A DNA stretch of 64,000 nt from Candidatus Butyricimonas faecavium (GCA_944321125.1 CALUKD010000003.1:186001-250000), one strand, 5' to 3'. Numbered from the stretch's first letter, positions 36,362 through 46,555 are shown. Notes: generated from the letters alone by a model not told the origin. Numbers and translations: made by a program.

Positions 36362-39300
36362 ATGAAAAAAAGGACGAAACCAAAAGTCTTTTCGGGACTT
36401 TTATGCACGTGCAAAAGATCGTTTAGTGTTTTTTCACTTTTCTTGGCCGTGTTACTTCTCTGTTCTGCTTCTCTTTTGGGGCAGCAGACAAATCAGAAAA
36501 CTATTTCATTTAACTTTAAGGATTTCAGTGTGTTGAGGGCATTGCATGAGATTAATCGATTAGGAGGAAATGTGGTGACTTTCCGGGAAGAAGTGGTTAT
36601 GAAAGAGACTAAAAAGATTACTTTAGAACGGGAAAACATCACCGTGTTCGAGGCGATAAAAGCTTGCCTGGAGGGTACGGGATTAGTTTGTTCCCAACAA
36701 ACGAACGGTAAGATTTTGGTCGGACCGAAGCAGGAAATTAAACTATCCCGGGTTAGCGGCCGTATTGTGGACGAGAAGGGAAATCCTGTTCCCGGTGCTA
36801 CTATTGTTATTCAAGGAACGACACAAGGTGTGGCTTCTGATGCGGAAGGTTATTACACGATTCCCGTGAAACCAGATGATGTATTACGGGTTTCTTTTAT
36901 CGGTTACAAACCGGAAATTGTAGAAGTAAAAGGAAAGACGAAATTGAATATTCGTTTGAAACCCACGGAGGAAAATTTGGAAGAGGTGACCGTGGTTGCT
37001 TTCGGGGAACAGAAAAAAGAAAGCGTGGTGTCTGCAATTACAACTGTAAGACCGATGGATTTGAAGTCTTCCAATAGTGATTTGACCTCAAGTTTTGCCG
37101 GGAAGATAGCCGGGATGATCGGATGGCAAACGGGTGGCAAGCCTGGTGCGATGACCGAAGAAGAAATGAATACTAAATTCTATATCCGTGGTATAACCTC
37201 GTTTCAAACTAGTGCAAATGTTGATCCGCTGATCTTGATTGATGGTGTGGAGTCATCGAAATTGGATTTGTCGCGAATGGTGCCGGAAGATATCGAGAGT
37301 TTCAGCGTGATGAAAGATGCGTCGGCAACCGCCATGTATGGAGCCCGTGGAGCAAATGGCGTTATTCTGGTGACAACCAAAAAAGGAGAGGAAGGAAGCG
37401 TGTATACTTCATTCCGTTATGAAGCAATTGCTTCTATGCCGACACGAGAGATAGAAGTTGTGAATCCAGTTACGTATATGGAGATGTACAATCAGGCTTT
37501 ATTGGCTCGTAACCCGAGTGCAACACCCCAATATAGTTTGGAACGTATCCAACGCACGGGTTCCGATAAATATCCCTCATGGGTATATCCCGCCAATGAT
37601 TGGTATGATATCTTGTTCAAAGATTATTCCATCAATCATCATGCGGGTTTAAATATCCGGGGAGGTTCCCGTGTGATGCAGTATTATGCATCGGTGAATT
37701 ACAACAGGGACGAGGGTATGTTGAAAACAGAACGTTTGAATCAATTTGATTGTAATATTATCAGCAATACTTTTTCGTTCCGCACGAACTTGACGATTGA
37801 TTTGAATGCGGGAATTAAGTTGTTGATTAACGCATCGGCTAACTTGGATAAATATCATGGGCCATATACAGATGTTACTTCAGCTTACTCTTTGGCTTTC
37901 AACGCTTCGCCGGTGGACTTTGCCCCGGTCTATCCGGCTGATGCGGAGACTGCTTGGCCTCATATTCGATTCGGTTCGTTAACAAGTAATTCTGTTAATC
38001 CCTATTTGAGTATTCATTCGGGATACCGAGATCGGAGCCGTTATTCCGCCACAACTCGTGCAGAATATATTCATAATCTTTCGACTCTGCTCAAAGGTTT
38101 GGAATTACGGGCAAGTATTTCTTTGAATAAAGTCGGGTATTACAATAATGCTTTCAAAACAGTTCCTTTCCGGTACGCTTTGGGAAATTATGATTTTGAA
38201 ACGGGAGAACACACGTTGACTATATTGAATGAAAATTCAGCCAAAAGAACATTAGAATTAGATAAATCTAATAACACGGCTAATGTGAACCGTTATCAAA
38301 CCACACAGTTAAGTTATGAGGTGCGTGCTTTACATGTGGCGGCATGGAAAGAACATCAAACGAGTTTGACTGCAGTACTTAATGCGCAGGAAACTACGAT
38401 CTCTAATACCACGAAGAATATCGAAACAGTTTTGGATTACATCCCGCAACGGAATCTGGGTTTCTCCATGCGTGGTACTTACGGGTTCAAAGATCGTTAT
38501 TTTGTAGAAGCCAGTTTCGGGTATAACGGATCGGAGCGTTTTGCCAAAGATCACCAGTATGGATTTTTTCCGGCGATCGGGATGGCATGGATCGCTTCCA
38601 AGGAACGCTTGTTGGCAGATAATACTTCAGGGTGGTTGTCTTTCTTGAAATTTCGTCTTTCTTGGGGAAAAGTGGGTAATGACGGGATTATTGCTTCCCC
38701 GCGTTTCACGCATTTGCCGTTGTTGAACAAGACGACGAGTACGACAGATCCTCGTCCAGGGCAATCAAATATGAGCCGGTATCAGGTAACCTCTTACCCG
38801 AATAGTAAGATCAAATGGGAGATTGCGGAGCAAGTGAACTTGGGTATAGAGACAAAATTGTTCGATGGGATACTGGAAGTAAATGCCGATTTTTATCAAG
38901 AGATTCGTCATAATATTCTTGATTATCGTACGGTTATTCCACAGACAACGGGATTGGAAGCCTACCAGTTGTCAAATGTGGGTAGGGCTCGTTCCCGGGG
39001 TATAGATTTGTCGGGAAAAATCCAACACGCTTTTTCGAAAGACTTGTGGGTGATTTTTAACGGTACGTTCACTTATACTAAGGCTATTTACCAGAAGATA
39101 GAGGAAGCCATGGATAAGCCGGAATGGCAGTTGAGGAAAGGGCACGAGATATCTCAAACGATTGGGTATATTGCGGAAGGATTATTCAGGGATCAAGCGG
39201 AAATAGATAACTCTCCCGTGCAAGGCGGTGATGTTATGCCCGGTGATATTCGCTACCGGGATTTGAATGGCGATGGAGTGATTGATGTGAATGATGCCAC

Positions 39301-39832
39301 GTATATTGGTTTCCCGACAACACCAAGGGTAATCTATGGATTTAGCGGATTCGTGAACTATAAGAATTGGGAGTTTAGTTTTGCTTTTCAAGGATCGGGT
39401 AAACGTTCGTTCTTTATGGATCCGACAAAAATTAATCCTTTTATCGGAGATAGAGCAATGCTAAAAGCGATTTATGATGATCATTGGGAAGAGGACAACA
39501 TGAAAGAGCGTCCTTTCTGGCCGAGGCTTTCCACGCAATACATAAGCGTGCATAACCCACAAGAAAATTGGTATTCTGGGGCAGAGGTGCGGAAGAGTAC
39601 TTACTTTATGCGTTCTTGTACATTCCTGCGTTGTACTTCAATTGAGTTAGCGTACAATTTACCCAAAAATTTGATGGATAAGTTGAAAATGCAAAATGTT
39701 AAGTTTTACGCACGAGTGAATAATCCTTTCTTGATTTCAAATTTCAAGATATGGGATGTGGAGTTGGGGGATAATGGTTTCAATTATCCGATACAGCGAA
39801 CTTATTCAGTTGGATTGAGTGTTAGTTTTTAA
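36362..39832 (+). CDS. SusC/RagA-family TonB-linked transporter with STN domain
   Basis: The 1156-residue product starts with a long basic signal (membrane part VFSLFLAVLLLCSASLLG), then an STN domain (ISFNFKDFSVLRALHEINRL, residues about 45-118), a carboxypeptidase-regulatory-like domain (VSGRIVDEKGNPVPGATIVI), a SusC plug (DPLILIDGVESSKLDLSRM; AMYGARGANGVILVTTKKGE) and a large barrel ending in YSVGLSVSF. The STN domain marks it as a signal-transducing transporter able to talk to FecR. With the SusD protein 15 bases downstream it forms the outer-membrane import pair. The substrate is unknown, since no glycosidase is linked. Confidence 0.94.
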   Translation: MKKRTKPKVFSGLLCTCKRSFSVFSLFLAVLLLCSASLLGQQTNQKTISFNFKDFSVLRALHEINRLGGNVVTFREEVVMKETKKITLERENITVFEAIKACLEGTGLVCSQQTNGKILVGPKQEIKLSRVSGRIVDEKGNPVPGATIVIQGTTQGVASDAEGYYTIPVKPDDVLRVSFIGYKPEIVEVKGKTKLNIRLKPTEENLEEVTVVAFGEQKKESVVSAITTVRPMDLKSSNSDLTSSFAGKIAGMIGWQTGGKPGAMTEEEMNTKFYIRGITSFQTSANVDPLILIDGVESSKLDLSRMVPEDIESFSVMKDASATAMYGARGANGVILVTTKKGEEGSVYTSFRYEAIASMPTREIEVVNPVTYMEMYNQALLARNPSATPQYSLERIQRTGSDKYPSWVYPANDWYDILFKDYSINHHAGLNIRGGSRVMQYYASVNYNRDEGMLKTERLNQFDCNIISNTFSFRTNLTIDLNAGIKLLINASANLDKYHGPYTDVTSAYSLAFNASPVDFAPVYPADAETAWPHIRFGSLTSNSVNPYLSIHSGYRDRSRYSATTRAEYIHNLSTLLKGLELRASISLNKVGYYNNAFKTVPFRYALGNYDFETGEHTLTILNENSAKRTLELDKSNNTANVNRYQTTQLSYEVRALHVAAWKEHQTSLTAVLNAQETTISNTTKNIETVLDYIPQRNLGFSMRGTYGFKDRYFVEASFGYNGSERFAKDHQYGFFPAIGMAWIASKERLLADNTSGWLSFLKFRLSWGKVGNDGIIASPRFTHLPLLNKTTSTTDPRPGQSNMSRYQVTSYPNSKIKWEIAEQVNLGIETKLFDGILEVNADFYQEIRHNILDYRTVIPQTTGLEAYQLSNVGRARSRGIDLSGKIQHAFSKDLWVIFNGTFTYTKAIYQKIEEAMDKPEWQLRKGHEISQTIGYIAEGLFRDQAEIDNSPVQGGDVMPGDIRYRDLNGDGVIDVNDATYIGFPTTPRVIYGFSGFVNYKNWEFSFAFQGSGKRSFFMDPTKINPFIGDRAMLKAIYDDHWEEDNMKERPFWPRLSTQYISVHNPQENWYSGAEVRKSTYFMRSCTFLRCTSIELAYNLPKNLMDKLKMQNVKFYARVNNPFLISNFKIWDVELGDNGFNYPIQRTYSVGLSVSF

Positions 39833-39847
39833 TTAAGTAATGAAGAT

Positions 39848-41770
39848 ATGAAATATTTGTTATCGATAATATGTGCTGTTATATTGTTTACAGGGTGTAA
39901 TTATTTGAATATGGTGCCGGAAAATGATATCGAAACTATCGAAACTATATTCGAGAGAAGGAATAATGCTCAGGACTGGTGGAAGGGATTGCATGGGCAA
40001 ATGGTAGATTTGTTTTCCAATATAGCAACGAATACTTCTTTCGTGGGTACGGATGAATTTGTGGCGTGTGAATACATGAGGAATAGGGGATGGGATGCGT
40101 TTAAGATTCCCGAGGGACAACAAATGTCCCAGTCTCCTTATGGAGCAACGTGGAGAACGTCTTATATAATTATTCGTAATTGTAATACTTTTCTAGAAAA
40201 TATAGATAATGTTTACAATATGGAGGATTGGGAAAAACAACAGTGGAAAGCGGATGTATGGGCGTTGAAAGCATACATATATTTTGAACTAGTGCGCCGT
40301 TATGGGCCGATTGTTTTAGTTCCGGAGAATATTTCTGCCGATGCTGATATAAAACAATTGCAATTGCCGAGACAACACGTGGATACGTGTTTTAAGGAAA
40401 TAGTTCGGTTGCTGGATGCCGCAGCAGAGCATGTTCCGGTGGGAAATGCAAGATCTACTGATGATATCCACGCCTTTTGCAAGGAATCTGTGTATGCGCT
40501 TAAGGCTCGCGTATTACTTTATGCCGCTTCGCCACTCTTTAATGGTAATATGTTTTACTCAGATTTTAAAGGTAAAAATGGAGAATCTCTTTTTTCTGCG
40601 GAATATGATCAAGAAAAATGGCGGTTGGCAGCAGAAGCTGCAGATGAGGCGGTTCGGGTGTGTGAAGAAAATGGTCGGACGTTGTATGGTGGACAAGGAA
40701 GCAAAGCAACCGAGTTGTTGAACAAAATGGATGATATCGAGAATATTATGTATTCCACTTATTCGAATCCGGAATATTTATTCGAGTGTAAACAAAAATC
40801 TTACTTGTGGTTTGACAGGTGGATTATGCCTCGCCTCGTGAATGACCCGAATAATTATAGTGATCAATTATTTGGTGCTATTTTGCCATCGATGAAAATG
40901 GTTGAAATGTATTACACTGAACATGGGTTGCCCATAGATGCCGATAACACGTGGAATTACGCAGGACGTTATCAAATGGGTACGGAGTCCAGTGGGCTTT
41001 ATAAAGATGTGGTACCACTCAACACGCAAGTGTTGCAATTACATTTGCGTCGCGAACCTCGGTTTTATGCGTGTATTGCCGGAGACCGTTTATATTGGCA
41101 ACGCGGGGTAAACACGGCGAGTACAAATTACAATCAATTGGTTGAAGCCTATAAGGGGGAAAAATGGGGAACTTCGTTTGATATTATTTCTAGCAATGAT
41201 TATCAGAATATTAACGGTTATTGGTTGAAAAAACATACTTTTTCGAAATGGCCGACGAGGACTTACATGAGTAATCTTTCGAGTGGAAATGCTGGTTTGA
41301 CGATACCGCTTATTCGTTTGGCAGAAGTTTACATGATTCAGGCTGAGGCTTGGAATGAATACTTGGAAAAGCCTGATAGTCGTGTTTATGACCCGCTAGA
41401 TAAAGTGCGCGAACGTGCTGGAGTGCCGAAAGTCGTGTCTGCTTGGAAAGCTTACTCCAAAACACCTGGTAAGGTGGATACGAAAGAGGGGATGCGCGAG
41501 ATTATCCGTCAAGAGAATAATATCGAGTTTGCGTTCGAGGGACATCGCTATTGGAATATTCGCCGTTGGAAAATTGCACATGAGTTACTAAATGAAAAAC
41601 AGTATGGTTGGAATGTGCTTGGGGAATCGGCACGGAGTTTTTACAACAATTTTAATGGTCCTGTTGTCGTGTTTAGTAAGTGTAAATTTACGGCTCCTCG
41701 AGATTATCTTGATCCGATTGATGCTGAAGAAATATTGATTTCCAGTATGGTTCAAAATCCCGGGTGGTAA
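39848..41770 (+). CDS. SusD/RagB-family nutrient-binding outer-membrane lipoprotein
   Basis: The 640-residue product has a lipoprotein signal (MKYLLSIICAVILFTGCNYL, Cys at 17) and the SusD helical scaffold: QWKADVWALKAYIYFELVRR, LPRQHVDTCFKEIVRLLDAA, AFCKESVYALKARVLLYAAS and the C-terminal RQENNIEFAFEGHRYWNIRR. It is expected to cap the SusC barrel like a lid. Length is within the family range. It is followed by two surface lipoprotein genes at 34 and 2 bases, so the four genes form one operon. Confidence 0.94.
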   Translation: MKYLLSIICAVILFTGCNYLNMVPENDIETIETIFERRNNAQDWWKGLHGQMVDLFSNIATNTSFVGTDEFVACEYMRNRGWDAFKIPEGQQMSQSPYGATWRTSYIIIRNCNTFLENIDNVYNMEDWEKQQWKADVWALKAYIYFELVRRYGPIVLVPENISADADIKQLQLPRQHVDTCFKEIVRLLDAAAEHVPVGNARSTDDIHAFCKESVYALKARVLLYAASPLFNGNMFYSDFKGKNGESLFSAEYDQEKWRLAAEAADEAVRVCEENGRTLYGGQGSKATELLNKMDDIENIMYSTYSNPEYLFECKQKSYLWFDRWIMPRLVNDPNNYSDQLFGAILPSMKMVEMYYTEHGLPIDADNTWNYAGRYQMGTESSGLYKDVVPLNTQVLQLHLRREPRFYACIAGDRLYWQRGVNTASTNYNQLVEAYKGEKWGTSFDIISSNDYQNINGYWLKKHTFSKWPTRTYMSNLSSGNAGLTIPLIRLAEVYMIQAEAWNEYLEKPDSRVYDPLDKVRERAGVPKVVSAWKAYSKTPGKVDTKEGMREIIRQENNIEFAFEGHRYWNIRRWKIAHELLNEKQYGWNVLGESARSFYNNFNGPVVVFSKCKFTAPRDYLDPIDAEEILISSMVQNPGW

Positions 41771-41804
41771 ATGAATTTTAGATTTATTAATAAAAAATAG
41801 AGAG

Positions 41805-43130
41805 ATGAAAAATAAGATTTTGATATTATTTTTAATAATCGGGTTGTTTGCTTGTAGGAACGAGGAATCGATATTCAACATCAATGTACCCGAAGATGCT
41901 TTCTTTTTTAAGGCCATGCCGGGAGGAGCTATGATGCATTATAAGTTGCCGGATGATAGCGATATTTTTGCACTTAATGTTCGGTACACTAACGCTCAGG
42001 GGAAAGAAGTTCTGAAAGTAGGCAGTTATGTGGGTGATTCACTTCTCATGGACGGGTTTAATGAGGCTCGGCAAAATGTTCCCGCTCGTATCACTTTTGT
42101 CAATAACCGCAACGAGGAGTCGGAACCGATTTGTATGACATTTGATACGCAAGACAGTGCCCCTTATGCCTTTTTTAAGGAGTTGGAAGTATCTCCCTCA
42201 TGGGAGGGATTCCAAGTGATTTATAATACTCCCGAAATAGTAACGGGTATGGTACATGTGTTTTATATGGGGACGAACCCCCAGACACAACAAGAGGATA
42301 CGATTTTGTTGAGAAGTTTTCCTATCAACAAAGGAGGTGATACGTTGCAATTTGCTTTGCAGCAAGCACGGGAGAAAAACACGGTGATTATTCGTACCGA
42401 TGATTTCCGCGGATATTGCGTAAGGCAGGAAATATGGAAGGATGTCGAAGCTTATTTTACTGAAAATTTCCCGATGACAAAAGATAATTATAATGACGGG
42501 GGATTATCACTGGAGCGTGATGATGCCAAAACAGGCGTGGAATACCTGTTCGACGGGGAGCGGAAAGGATTAGGCAGGTTACAGTACGTTCTGAAAGACC
42601 CTAACAATAAAGATGAATGTTACACCTATGTGGCAGGACCTTATGCTTTGGGTAAGCCTGTTATCATTGATTTGAAAGAGGAAAAAGTTCCTGCCTTTAT
42701 ACGGATTTATAGTATGTTACCCATGAGCGGGTCATTTACTTATAACAGTGGGGCGTTATACTCGGTATGGTCTGGATTTTATTATGATAAATTGCCTTGT
42801 GATATAACCGTTTATGCGGGGAATGATGGTGATCCCAATGCTGATTCATGGGTAAGAATGGGTTCGCTGAAAGAGTCACCCAGCCTGAACAGGGCGGATA
42901 GGTGGACGCATCCCTATGAACTCTATACGGCAGTAGTAAAAAGCGAGAGGGACCTTGAAGCTGCAGATGAAATCTATGTCGATGTGAAATTTGTGGCTTC
43001 TTCGAAGAAATACCGTTATTTGAAAATGATTGTCAATGATACGTATGACTCTGCCACAACAACTAGAAATACAAATAGCGGTGATTATTTCACGATGCAG
43101 GAATTGGAAGTTTATGTGAAAAAAGATTAA
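41805..43130 (+). CDS. Surface lipoprotein with DUF4959/DUF5126/DUF5000-like domains
   Basis: The 441-residue product has a lipoprotein signal (MKNKILILFLIIGLFACRNE, Cys at 17). Fold order appears to be an N-terminal Ig-like domain (PGGAMMHYKLPDDSDIFALN), a second Ig-like domain (EVSPSWEGFQVIYNTPEIVT) and a C-terminal discoidin-like domain (YRYLKMIVNDTY; DYFTMQELEVYV). This layout resembles the DUF4959-DUF5126-DUF5000 lipoproteins that sit next to SusCD pairs. They are thought to help bind the ligand outside the cell. The domain names come from memory of the family layout. Confidence 0.78.
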   Translation: MKNKILILFLIIGLFACRNEESIFNINVPEDAFFFKAMPGGAMMHYKLPDDSDIFALNVRYTNAQGKEVLKVGSYVGDSLLMDGFNEARQNVPARITFVNNRNEESEPICMTFDTQDSAPYAFFKELEVSPSWEGFQVIYNTPEIVTGMVHVFYMGTNPQTQQEDTILLRSFPINKGGDTLQFALQQAREKNTVIIRTDDFRGYCVRQEIWKDVEAYFTENFPMTKDNYNDGGLSLERDDAKTGVEYLFDGERKGLGRLQYVLKDPNNKDECYTYVAGPYALGKPVIIDLKEEKVPAFIRIYSMLPMSGSFTYNSGALYSVWSGFYYDKLPCDITVYAGNDGDPNADSWVRMGSLKESPSLNRADRWTHPYELYTAVVKSERDLEAADEIYVDVKFVASSKKYRYLKMIVNDTYDSATTTRNTNSGDYFTMQELEVYVKKD

Positions 43131-43132
43131 CC

Positions 43133-44662
43133 ATGAAAAGATATGTAATAAATTTATTGGTACTGGCAGTTTTACTGGTTAGTTGCAATGAAAGTTTGGA
43201 AGATACCTATAGCGATTACGCTGGTAACGGGAAAATCCGTTATGTCGGAAAATGTACCGAACTGGACATCACTCCCGGTTGGAAGAGGTTGAGTTTGCAG
43301 TGGAAAAATAGTATGGATGCAACTGTTGATAAGATAAAAGTAACGTGGTCATCTGATAACGTGAAAGGAGATACATTGTTGGATGGGAATGCAACAACTT
43401 TTGAGTTGCGTGATCTGGAAGAAGGTACCTTTCGTTTTGATATTTGTGGGGTAGATAAAAATAATAACGAGTCCTTGACATTGACTAATTATGGGCGCCC
43501 TTACACGGAGGATCACGAGGCTGTTCGTACATTTACAAATGTAATCACAAAGTTTTACAGAGTGGGGTCCAATTTGGTGTTCTTCATGGATCAATGGAAT
43601 GATAATATTATAGATGTCAAGTTAAAATACACTGATGTTCAGGGTTATGAAATTACTCTTCCTTTGGAAGAGAAAGATTTTACGAAAAATTTTATCACGT
43701 TGAAAAATGTGAGCACGCTTCCTACGGATTCTATTTTTATTCTTCGAGAAGGAAAATTAGAAGGTTGTCCGGACACGATTCGGTTTTCACCTCTTGCGTT
43801 GAGTTCTACAAAAACTTTCACCTCGGAATTCGAGTCTGCGATACGTCAGCGGTACGGATTTTCGAACCAGACAGAGGCGGGGAAGCTGGATTTTGATAAC
43901 TTTATAGATACGGTGAAGGTGTTGGAATTCGACTATGATATAACTTCTTTTGAAGATGTCCTCTATTGTCCTAAACTAGAAAAGATCGTGTTGGGAAAAA
44001 ACCGTTATCTTTATCCGGATCCGAAATACAGGACGAAAGCTGATAGTAGTATCTTGCATGACAAATCGAGAAGTATAAAGGTGCTGGATAAGGCGAACGA
44101 GTTGGTAGGGCTGAGAATCGAGCGTTATGGAAAGCATTATTTCAATGATATGACAATAAATTACATGACGGATTTGGGATATTCAACACTGCCTGCTATA
44201 AATTGTATTCCTGTGGCGGAAGTGGATACCATCAGATGCTCCATTGAAGATTCCAGAGCAGATAAAATGTTGATTAATTTGTTGGATGACGATCCGACTA
44301 CTCGTTGGGAAACAACAATATTGTCTTATCTCCGTAGCTACACGTTGACTATCGAGTTGAAAGAGGCGAAAAATATTCGTGGGATAAAAATTTCCCAAAT
44401 GTTGTTTGATCCGCAATTGGATAGCGAGTCTCAATATTTCTTGCCGCCTTCGATTATTGTCAAAACTTCAATGGATCAAGCAGACTGGAAAAATGTCACC
44501 TATACTGAAGAAAATATGCTTGGTCGGGGATCGGGTGAAGTAACTTTGCTTCCGATTGCCGAAGGGTCTCGTGAGGTGCGGTATATTCGTGTAACCGTGT
44601 ATGACCAAATGGATGGAAGTGCGGCACGGGTTAAACTGGGAGATATCGTACCTTATTATTAA
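43133..44662 (+). CDS. Surface lipoprotein with DUF4998-like and discoidin-like domains
   Basis: It begins 2 bases after the preceding stop codon. The 509-residue product has a lipoprotein signal (MKRYVINLLVLAVLLVSCNE, Cys at 18), an N-terminal DUF4998-like Ig domain (ITPGWKRLSLQWKNSMDATV), a middle part with LEFDYDITSFEDVLYCPKLE reminiscent of a leucine-rich-repeat edge, and a C-terminal F5/8-type discoidin-like domain (DDDPTTRWETTILSYLRSYT; REVRYIRVTVYDQ). It is the last gene of the SusCD operon. A carbohydrate- or glycoprotein-binding role is an inference. Confidence 0.78.
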   Translation: MKRYVINLLVLAVLLVSCNESLEDTYSDYAGNGKIRYVGKCTELDITPGWKRLSLQWKNSMDATVDKIKVTWSSDNVKGDTLLDGNATTFELRDLEEGTFRFDICGVDKNNNESLTLTNYGRPYTEDHEAVRTFTNVITKFYRVGSNLVFFMDQWNDNIIDVKLKYTDVQGYEITLPLEEKDFTKNFITLKNVSTLPTDSIFILREGKLEGCPDTIRFSPLALSSTKTFTSEFESAIRQRYGFSNQTEAGKLDFDNFIDTVKVLEFDYDITSFEDVLYCPKLEKIVLGKNRYLYPDPKYRTKADSSILHDKSRSIKVLDKANELVGLRIERYGKHYFNDMTINYMTDLGYSTLPAINCIPVAEVDTIRCSIEDSRADKMLINLLDDDPTTRWETTILSYLRSYTLTIELKEAKNIRGIKISQMLFDPQLDSESQYFLPPSIIVKTSMDQADWKNVTYTEENMLGRGSGEVTLLPIAEGSREVRYIRVTVYDQMDGSAARVKLGDIVPYY

Positions 44663-44680
44663 TCATTATTTCTGTAAAAA

Positions 44681-44717
44681 TTAGGACTGTTCATTTTGAA
44701 CAGTCCTAAATTAATTT
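44681..44717 (+). terminator. Terminator of the SusCD operon
   Basis: TTAGGACTGTTC (44681-44692) pairs perfectly with GAACAGTCCTAA (44698-44709) around loop ATTTT, followed by ATTAATTT. It separates the SusCD operon from the TlpA-like gene. Confidence 0.82.
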
Positions 44718-44810
44718 CCTAAAGTGAATAAATTCCTGTAGAAATTCTTATTGGTGGTTTTATGTCCGTGAAAAAGGCATCAAAAAATGGGGAAAATAAT
44801 AGTATTGATT

Positions 44811-45890
44811 ATGGAAAGATTTGTTTTATTAATTTTAGTACTGGTAAGCTCTTTGTTTTGTAGGGGGCAAGAGGGGTATCGGATAAACGGTAAAATTGAC
44901 GGGATTTCCGGTGACGTACTTTATCTAGTAAGTGATGAAAGTGGGAAACCGGATACATTAGGAACGGCACGAGTCGTAAATGGGACTTTTGAATTTACCG
45001 GAAAGGTGAATACTGCCCGGTCTGCTTATATTGTTACGGCGGATCAAGCGGGAGTTATCCCCTTGATTCTTGAAAATACTCGTTTCATGGTAAATATGAA
45101 CGGTCATCGAGTTTTGGTAAAAGGTGGAGAACAGCAGGAAATCCTCGTGAGATTTAATAAGCTGAATATGGATTTATTACAAGTTCAAAGTACGCTTCAG
45201 CAAGAGTATAATCAAGCGGAGCAGTCCGGTGACCAGCAAAGACTTAAGGCTTTGAACGAGCAGTTTGAAATGGCGATAGGGAATGCCCGTGATAAAGAGG
45301 AAGAACTGCTTCGGGAATACGCAGACTCGTATGTTGCGGCTCACGTCGTTGCTGCCGGAGCCCAACAATTGGAACTTGATTTACTCAAGAAAAGATATGC
45401 TTTACTGGGAGATGCGGCTCGACGAACTGTTCCGGGACAGGCGGTGGCGGCACTTATCGCGGATATGGAAAGATTCTCCGAGGGAAACGTTGTACCCGAT
45501 TTCACGGTTATGTCACAAACGAGGGATTCGCTTTCCCTGTATCCCGTGAAAGGAAAATTTAAACTTCTCGTGTTTTGGGAATCAACAGATCTCTCCTGTC
45601 GGGAAGAAAACGTGAATCTTCTCGATATGTATCAAAAATATCACTTACGAGGCTTGGAAATTATCAGCGTCTCCCGGGACTCAAACGTGCAGGCGTGGGA
45701 AAAGGCTATAAACACGGATGGAATGTTTTGGAAGCAAGGTATCGATTCTAGTGGCGTTGTCTTTGACCGTTATCACGTGCAGACGGTTCCTTACATCTTT
45801 TTGTTGGACGAGGAAAATAAAATCATTGCCAAGGGATTGAAAGGTAACGACTTGCGCAAGAGTGTTTCCGGGTTATTGAAAAAGAAATGA
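44811..45890 (+). CDS. DUF4369/TlpA-like thioredoxin-fold protein with one active-site Cys
   Basis: The ATG at 44811 gives a signal peptide (MERFVLLILVLVSSLFCRGQ); one at 44787 adds eight residues. The 359-residue product has a DUF4369-like domain (YRINGKIDGISGDVLYLVSD, residues about 24-115), a helical linker with a Gln-rich coiled coil and an AhpC/TlpA fold (VVPDFTVMSQTRDSLSLYPV). At the active site it reads FWESTDLSCREEN, so only the second cysteine of CxxC remains. It could react as a monothiol, reductase-type function being doubtful. It lies past the terminator of the SusCD operon, 59 bases before an exported unknown. Confidence 0.82.
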   Translation: MERFVLLILVLVSSLFCRGQEGYRINGKIDGISGDVLYLVSDESGKPDTLGTARVVNGTFEFTGKVNTARSAYIVTADQAGVIPLILENTRFMVNMNGHRVLVKGGEQQEILVRFNKLNMDLLQVQSTLQQEYNQAEQSGDQQRLKALNEQFEMAIGNARDKEEELLREYADSYVAAHVVAAGAQQLELDLLKKRYALLGDAARRTVPGQAVAALIADMERFSEGNVVPDFTVMSQTRDSLSLYPVKGKFKLLVFWESTDLSCREENVNLLDMYQKYHLRGLEIISVSRDSNVQAWEKAINTDGMFWKQGIDSSGVVFDRYHVQTVPYIFLLDEENKIIAKGLKGNDLRKSVSGLLKKK

Positions 45891-45949
45891 ACTTATAAAG
45901 TTAACTTATGAAGAGAATTAATTTGGTATGTAGGCGCCTTAAATATACT

Positions 45950-46555
45950 ATGAAACGAATTGTTTTATTATTGATTGTCGTATTGTCGTCGTGTGTGTTG
46001 TCCGCTCAGGGGCAGGAAACGAGTGGTGTTGTGAAAGGGAAAAAAGTGGGAGATATTGTGAAAGGAAAGCGAGTGAAATACATGATGGTCGGCGAAGGTG
46101 ATTATTCCTTTGAGGTGAAAAATGTAAAGAATCGGGATACGGTTAAACGTAAGGAAAATATTCATATACCCAAAAGTATGAAAGATAAAATATACGAGGT
46201 TGTGTATAATGCCTTATCTCCCGAAATATTATCGAGGTGTATAAAAGAAAAATACGAAGCGTTGGATTTGAAATGTATTATGAATAAAAAGTTCATGGTA
46301 GAGGAAATCACTTTTTTGATCGATAAAGAGGGGCGTTTTTGGTCGAATTTTCCGGTGGATCAGCTTTACAGGATAGAAAGAGAGATTATTAAAAATGTCG
46401 AAATAGATGTACGGGAGAGGGTGTGGGTCACAAAAGAAGAGATTGAGAAACAGTATTTTGTGGTTTCAATTCAGCCTCAGGTACTTCGGGCAATACGGAT
46501 AAGAAAAGCAAAAGAAGCCGAGGAAAACGCTAAGCTAAAATCTAGTGGAGAGTAA
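45950..46555 (+). CDS. Exported protein of unknown function
   Basis: I do not recognise this family. The ATG at 45950 gives a signal sequence (MKRIVLLLIVVLSSCVLSAQ), with a possible lipobox LSSC or cleavage after SAQ; a start at 45908 would add 14 basic residues. The 201-residue product has two short similar segments near residue 25-40 (VVKGKKVGD, IVKGKRVKY), a lysine-rich middle, and a region FLIDKEGRFWSNFP followed by an amphipathic helix. The tail is charged (KAKEAEENAKLKSSGE). It is close behind the TlpA-like gene and probably shares its message. Confidence 0.65.
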   Translation: MKRIVLLLIVVLSSCVLSAQGQETSGVVKGKKVGDIVKGKRVKYMMVGEGDYSFEVKNVKNRDTVKRKENIHIPKSMKDKIYEVVYNALSPEILSRCIKEKYEALDLKCIMNKKFMVEEITFLIDKEGRFWSNFPVDQLYRIEREIIKNVEIDVRERVWVTKEEIEKQYFVVSIQPQVLRAIRIRKAKEAEENAKLKSSGE

